Positions 60,194-64,000 of a DNA stretch of 64,000 bases are shown here, one piece after another. Numbering within the stretch: position 1 is the stretch's first letter; each line of letters opens with the position of its first letter. The DNA lies in assembly GCA_003153505.1 (NCBI GenBank), contig PLZA01000031.1, positions 124,001 through 188,000 on the forward strand. The letters are read 5' to 3'. The translations under genes and the position numbers were made by a program. This stretch comes from Candidatus Dormiibacterota bacterium (lineage in GTDB: Bacteria > Chloroflexota > Dormibacteria > Aeolococcales > Aeolococcaceae). The notes below the pieces were generated by a model that worked only from the letters and a program-made list of their open reading frames with translations, did no database searches and had not been told where the DNA came from.

Positions 60194-61989
60194 GCGTTCT
60201 GCTGCTCCATCGTGAAGGCTTCCAGGATGTCTCCCTCGTGGAAATCGCTGAAGTCGGCGAGCGTGATGCCGCAGTCGTATCCGTGGGTGACCTCGCGGAC
60301 GTCGTCCTTGAAGCGCTTGAGCGCGTCGATGCGGCTCTGGGCGATCTCCTTCGAATCACGCAGGACGCGGCACGTCGCATTTCTCGTGATCCTGCCGTCG
60401 AGGACGTGGGAGCCCGCGATCGCCGGCTTGCCATCGACCTGATAGACGCGCCGAACCTCGGCACGGCCCTGGGTGACTTCGATCATGGTGGGCTGATAGA
60501 GGCCCTTGACGGCCTTCTCGATGTCATCGGTCACCTGGTAGACGACGTCGTAGAAGCGGACGTCGACTCCCTGCTCCTCTGCGGCCGCGCGAGCATGGTC
60601 GTCGGGACGCACGTTGAAGCCGATCACGATCGCGTCGGTGACGGCCGCGAGGTTGACGTCGGATTCGCTCACGGCGCCGACGCCTTCACCGACCACCTTG
60701 ATCTTCACGGTCGGGTCTTCGATCTGGGTGACCTGGCTACGGAGCGCTTCGAGCGAGCCGTTCGCCTCGGCCTTGAGGACGAGGTTGAGGCTCTTCATCT
60801 CCCCATCGGAGATGTTCTGCGCCAGGTCCGCGAGCGTGATGCGACGAACCGGTTGCGCCAAGCGCTGCTTCTCGGCGAACCCGCGCTGCTCAGCCTTCGA
60901 GCGTGCGCCGCGCTCGGTCTCGACCACCTCGAAGATTTCCCCGGCCATCAAGACGTCGGAGAGCCCGGTGACCACGACCGGTGTGCTCGGCCCGGCTTCC
61001 TTGACGCGCTTGCCGGTGTCGTCGATGAGCGCGCGCACCTTGCCGAATGCGGAGCCTGCGACGAGGTTGTCGCCCACACGGAGTGTGCCGTTCTGCACCA
61101 CCAGGGTTGCGATAGCGCCACGACCACGTTCGAGGTGGGAATCGATCACGGTGCCGACGGCGCGCCCGTTGGGATCTGCCTTCGGCTCGACCAAGATATC
61201 GGAGACGGTGAGCACGCTCTCGAGAAGTTCATCGATACCTTCCCCGGTCCTGGCGCTGGTCCTCACCACCGGCACATCGCCGCCGTAGGGCTGCTCGGCA
61301 ACGACGCCGCGCTCAGCTAGCTGCTGGAGCGCGCGATCGGGGTTCACTCCGTCCTTGTCGATCTTGTTCATCGCCACGACGATCGGTACACCCGCGGCGT
61401 GGATGTGCTGGATGGCCTCCTCGGTTTGCGGCATGACCCCGTCATCGGCGGCCACGACCAGGATCGCCACGTCGGTCACGTCCGCTCCGCGGGCGCGCAT
61501 CGCCGTGAAAGCCGCATGGCCCGGGGTGTCGATAAACGTGATCAGGCGGCCGTTGCGCTCGACCTGGTATGCGCTGATCACCTGGGTGATCCCGCCGGCC
61601 TCGCCTGCGGCAACCTTGGTCTTGCGGACCGCGTCCAGGAGCGATGTCTTGCCATGATCGACATGGCCGAGCACGGCCACGATTGGCGGCCGGGGGACCA
61701 GCGTCCCCGGAGCGGCGTTGGAGAGATCGATCAAGGGGTGTTTGCGCCGCCCTGCGGCAGGCGAGTTGTCCTTGTCCTGCTCCGCGACCGCATCCTCGGA
61801 CTCAGCTTCGAAGCCGAAGTGGTCGGCGGCCAGGGCCGCGGTGTCGAAGTCGACCGTCTGGTTGAGCGCGGCCATGACGCCATTGCTCATCAGGTACTTG
61901 ATCAGCTGGGGGCCCGACACTTCGAGGCGCTCGGCGAGCTCAGCGACCGTGAGACCTGCCGGAAGGGTGACTTTCTTGACCGTGGCTAT
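60190..61989 (-). CDS. infB: Translation initiation factor IF-2, probable AUA start
   Basis: 599 residues if read from the ATA at 61989. Upstream of the first usual start (GTG 61920) the frame stays open and encodes [22 protein letters not shown], which is the IF2 N-terminal helix needed by the family. No ATG, GTG or TTG exists in that stretch, but ATA sits 7 nt after GGAGG and overlaps the ylxR stop as ATAG, just where a coupled start is expected. The G domain has GHVDHGKT (residues 108-115), DTPGHAAFT and NKID; domains II-IV follow. The N-terminal extension is short, as in other compact IF-2 proteins. It positions initiator tRNA on the ribosome. Confidence 0.93.
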   Translation of the reverse strand: MATVKKVTLPAGLTVAELAERLEVSGPQLIKYLMSNGVMAALNQTVDFDTAALAADHFGFEAESEDAVAEQDKDNSPAAGRRKHPLIDLSNAAPGTLVPRPPIVAVLGHVDHGKTSLLDAVRKTKVAAGEAGGITQVISAYQVERNGRLITFIDTPGHAAFTAMRARGADVTDVAILVVAADDGVMPQTEEAIQHIHAAGVPIVVAMNKIDKDGVNPDRALQQLAERGVVAEQPYGGDVPVVRTSARTGEGIDELLESVLTVSDILVEPKADPNGRAVGTVIDSHLERGRGAIATLVVQNGTLRVGDNLVAGSAFGKVRALIDDTGKRVKEAGPSTPVVVTGLSDVLMAGEIFEVVETERGARSKAEQRGFAEKQRLAQPVRRITLADLAQNISDGEMKSLNLVLKAEANGSLEALRSQVTQIEDPTVKIKVVGEGVGAVSESDVNLAAVTDAIVIGFNVRPDDHARAAAEEQGVDVRFYDVVYQVTDDIEKAVKGLYQPTMIEVTQGRAEVRRVYQVDGKPAIAGSHVLDGRITRNATCRVLRDSKEIAQSRIDALKRFKDDVREVTHGYDCGITLADFSDFHEGDILEAFTMEQQNA

Positions 61990-62276
61990 GTCGATTCCTC
62001 CGTGACGAGCTCCCGCAACGCTGCGGCGAGGGTGGGCTCGTCGATTACATCATCCCCGACCCGCAGCGAGCGCGCCAGAGATCGGTGGCGCCGTGACTGG
62101 CGCAGACAGGTGATACCCGTTTCCCGGCAGAGATACGCGCCGCGGCCGGGAAAGCGTCCAGACAGGTCAAGGGTAACCCGCCCGGAGGCAGCGATGACCG
62201 CCAGTCTTACCAACTCGGCCTTCGGCCGGACCAACCGGCAGCCGGCGCACGTCCGCAGCGGCGTGGCGCCACTCAT
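61986..62276 (-). CDS. ylxR: YlxR/RnpM-family RNA-binding protein (DUF448)
   Basis: 96 residues from the ATG at 62276, ATGA-coupled to nusA. PLRTCAGCRLVRPKAELVRL and GRFPGRGAYLCRETG are the DUF448 marks, with the RTCxxC start and PGRGAY loop. In Bacillus this protein binds RNase P RNA. It lies between nusA and infB as in most bacteria of this type. Confidence 0.95.
   Translation of the reverse strand: MSGATPLRTCAGCRLVRPKAELVRLAVIAASGRVTLDLSGRFPGRGAYLCRETGITCLRQSRRHRSLARSLRVGDDVIDEPTLAAALRELVTEEST
61997..62001 (-). promoter_or_regulatory. Shine-Dalgarno sequence (GGAGG) that places the infB start
   Basis: GGAGG on the minus strand lies inside the last codons of ylxR, exactly 7 nt before the ATA at 61989. 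It is one of few strong ribosome-binding sites in this operon, and there is no usual start codon it could serve. Confidence 0.7.
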
Positions 62277-63280
62277 GGGTGACTGTTTCCGGCGCCGTCG
62301 TGATCGACGCGGCCGTCTGCCTCGGGGTCGTCGCCGCGGATATCGATGCGCCAGCCGGTCAGCCGCGCGGCGAGGCGCGCATTCTCGCCGCCACGCCCGA
62401 TCGCAAGGGAAAGCTGGTCGGCGGCCACCGAGATGTGCGCCGTTCGGGACTCGGGGTCCAGCTCGACGGCGCGGGCGACCGCGGGGATCAGCGAGTTCAT
62501 CACCAAGGTGGCCGGGTCGGCTGACCAGGCCACGATCTGCACTTGCTCGTCGCCGAGCTCGGAGGTGACCGCCCGCTGGCGTACCCCGTTTCTCCCGATG
62601 CACGCTCCCTGCGGGTCGACATCGCCCTCGGGCGCATCCACTGCGACCTTGGTCCTGCGTCCGGGGTCGCGGGCGATCGCCCGGATCACGACCTGGCCGC
62701 TCTGCAACTCGGGGACCTCCTGTTCCATGAGGCGCTGCACGAGCTGCGGATGCGAGCGGGATACCACGACAACGGCGTCCGGTCCCTTGCGCCGGCCCTC
62801 GACGATCACCACCTTGATGTGGTCGCGTATGGCGAGGCGCTCGCCGGGGATCTGTTCCTCGGGAGGCAGCATGCCGGGGACGCCGGCCGCATCGACGTAC
62901 CAGATCGATCCCATCCGCCGCTCGACGATCGCGTCGCGCAGCACACCCCGCTGGGTCGTGCCCTCGCCGAGGATTCTGCGTTGCTCGAGGCTCGCGAGGC
63001 GCTCGGCGACGGCGGTTCGCGCCGCGGCGGCGGCCTGCCGCGGGAAGTCTGGGACCTCGACATCCAGCGGGTGCTCGCCGCCATCGTCGTCGATACGGTA
63101 GACGGCAAACGTGCCCGACTCGAGGTCCACTCGAGCCCTCACCTGGGGATCGTCGACGACGAGACGCCGGTACGCGGTCGCCACCCCCTGCTCCACCGCA
63201 CTCGTGATGTCGGCCTCACTCAGCGGAGTCGCCGCTGCGAGGTCGCGAAGTGCGCTCAGGGTCACGGCGGGCGCGGCCAT
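62273..63280 (-). CDS. nusA: Transcription termination/antitermination factor NusA
   Basis: 335 residues from the ATG at 63280, overlapping the rimP stop; a longer frame runs back into rimP. The N-terminal RNA polymerase-binding domain (SEADITSAVEQGVATAYRR), the S1 domain (about 110-175, GSIWYVDAAGVPGMLPPEEQIPGE) and two KH domains (SRSHPQLVQRLMEQEVPE; ACIGRNGVRQRAVTSELGDEQVQIVAW) are all there. The late LSLAIGRGGENARLAARLTGW belongs to the second KH. No C-terminal acidic repeats, as in Gram-positive NusA. Confidence 0.96.
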   Translation of the reverse strand: MAAPAVTLSALRDLAAATPLSEADITSAVEQGVATAYRRLVVDDPQVRARVDLESGTFAVYRIDDDGGEHPLDVEVPDFPRQAAAAARTAVAERLASLEQRRILGEGTTQRGVLRDAIVERRMGSIWYVDAAGVPGMLPPEEQIPGERLAIRDHIKVVIVEGRRKGPDAVVVVSRSHPQLVQRLMEQEVPELQSGQVVIRAIARDPGRRTKVAVDAPEGDVDPQGACIGRNGVRQRAVTSELGDEQVQIVAWSADPATLVMNSLIPAVARAVELDPESRTAHISVAADQLSLAIGRGGENARLAARLTGWRIDIRGDDPEADGRVDHDGAGNSHP

Positions 63281-63750
63281 CAGATGTCGACAACGATCCG
63301 GGCAGCCACCACCGCTCCGATCGAGAAGCCGACGGCCCGTGTTGCCCTGCGATCGCGAACCTCGATCTCCGCGGCGTCGCCGGCCACGGAGTGCAGCTTC
63401 CCCTCGAGCACCAGCTCCGAATCGCCGTCGCGGAGCCGGACGTTGACGCGACGGCCGACCGCCGCGAGCCATTCGTCCGGCCGCCGGATCGGGCGCTCAG
63501 CTCCGGGTGAGCTGACCTCGAGCCGGTAGGGGTGGTCGATCGGGTCGTTCACGTCGAGCACAGCCGACGCGGAGTTGGACGCGCGCTCACAGTCGTCGAG
63601 CGTGACTCCGCCGTCGGCGCGATCGATGACGAGGCGGAGCACGGCGCCCCGCCCGTGCCCCGACCACTGGACGTCGACGAGCTCGATCCCCAGGTGTGCG
63701 AACGAGGGGCGCAGCAGCGAGGCGATGCCGGTGACGTCGTCAGTGTTCAT
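63280..63750 (-). CDS. rimP: Ribosome maturation factor RimP
   Basis: 156 residues. FAHLGIELVDVQWSGHGRGAVLRLVIDRADGGVTLDDCERASNSASAVLD and YRLEVSSPGAERPI are the RimP consensus. It helps assemble the 30S subunit. It opens the nusA operon. The 29-bp gap to secF upstream shows no clear promoter. Confidence 0.96.
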   Translation of the reverse strand: MNTDDVTGIASLLRPSFAHLGIELVDVQWSGHGRGAVLRLVIDRADGGVTLDDCERASNSASAVLDVNDPIDHPYRLEVSSPGAERPIRRPDEWLAAVGRRVNVRLRDGDSELVLEGKLHSVAGDAAEIEVRDRRATRAVGFSIGAVVAARIVVDI

Positions 63751-63779
63751 ATGTGGGGGATGCCCTGGGGGCGCGCGGG

Positions 63780-64000
63780 CTACGCCGTCCGGGGAGTGAC
63801 CCGTCTCCTGCCGGCAGGTGGTGGTGCCACCGCGCGCGAGCCCCGGGCCTTCTCCCAGGCGACCAGCAGCGTGCTGGCATTGAAGATCGAGCTGTAGGTT
63901 CCGCTCACGATGCCGATGAGCAACGCCAGGACGAACCCTCGGATCGAGTCGCCTCCGAAGATGACCAGGGACAGGAGCACGAACACGACCGTGAGCGATG
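63780..64000 (-). CDS. secF: Protein translocase subunit SecF, C-terminal end (5' part outside window)
   Basis: The last 73 or so residues read SLTVVFVLLSLVIFGGDSIRG, then FVLALLIGIVSGTYSSIFNASTLLVAWEK and a basic tail. The GTYSSIF motif at the end of the last membrane helix is diagnostic for SecF. With SecD it uses the proton gradient to help protein export. The frame is open to the window edge, so the start is not seen. secF directly before rimP is not a common order. Confidence 0.93.
   Translation of the reverse strand, partial: SLTVVFVLLSLVIFGGDSIRGFVLALLIGIVSGTYSSIFNASTLLVAWEKARGSRAVAPPPAGRRRVTPRTA

Overview
The window is 64 kb of GC-rich, gene-dense bacterial chromosome with no tRNA, rRNA, CRISPR array or insertion sequence that I could see. 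The gene content suggests a high-GC monoderm-like bacterium: a Gram-positive-type SOS system (LexA boxes of the GAAC-N4-GTTC kind), RNase Y beside SpoVS, RNase J, family 4 uracil-DNA glycosylase, a wax-ester-synthase family protein, and the order secF-rimP-nusA-ylxR-infB-rbfA-nrnA-truB-ribF-dgk-rpsO-pnp-asd-udg-rnj. A Chloroflexota-related lineage (Dormibacterota or Limnocylindria type) or a deep actinobacterium would fit. The sequence alone does not decide between them.

Region 1 (1-12358) holds lipid and housekeeping genes: a partial acyl-CoA dehydrogenase, a WS/DGAT acyltransferase, a persulfide-dioxygenase-like protein fused to two rhodanese domains, a CocE-type hydrolase, a pair of bacterial PH-domain membrane proteins, a small four-cysteine protein, pyrF, a histone-deacetylase-fold amidohydrolase, an SH3-type lipoprotein, a site-2 protease and proC.

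Region 2 (12395-23959) is the most unusual part. An ATP-grasp protein sits beside a YbdK/GCS2 carboxylate-amine ligase. They are followed by two divergent transcription units built around three further, mutually paralogous ATP-grasp ligases. These units also carry a RibD-type reductase, an S51-like (cyanophycinase-fold) hydrolase, two enterochelin-esterase-like hydrolases and a metallo-beta-lactamase-fold hydrolase. Together they look like machinery that builds and breaks amide or ester bonds on an unknown small molecule or peptide.

Region 3 (23968-32409) holds accessory genes: a DsbB/thioredoxin-like pair, a secreted GH25 muramidase with a seven-bladed lectin-like propeller, a frameshifted GNAT acetyltransferase, an AadA-like nucleotidyltransferase, a tyrosine recombinase, a Nudix hydrolase, an SOS-controlled LysM membrane protein and CtaG.

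Region 4 (32435-49700) covers DNA repair, RNA turnover and division: lexA, miaA, mutL, mutS, miaB, spoVS, rny, an MFS transporter, an aldo/keto reductase, recX, recA, pncC/cinA, yajQ and ftsK. LexA-box-like sites can be read upstream of the LysM gene, lexA, recA and ftsK, so a coherent SOS regulon is visible in the window.

Region 5 (49885-64000) is one long minus-strand transcription and translation superoperon, with start and stop codons overlapping at most junctions. Two points stand out in it: infB appears to start at AUA, and the rpsO-pnp spacer can fold into a long hairpin.

Many first-in-operon genes have a TANNNT-like -10 box 6-8 nt upstream of the start codon and no Shine-Dalgarno sequence, which points to leaderless transcripts. 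No stretch over 300 bases lacks a gene. The largest spacers (41832-42079, 45923-46214, 49701-49884, 55437-55671) are mostly regulatory and are described where something can be seen.
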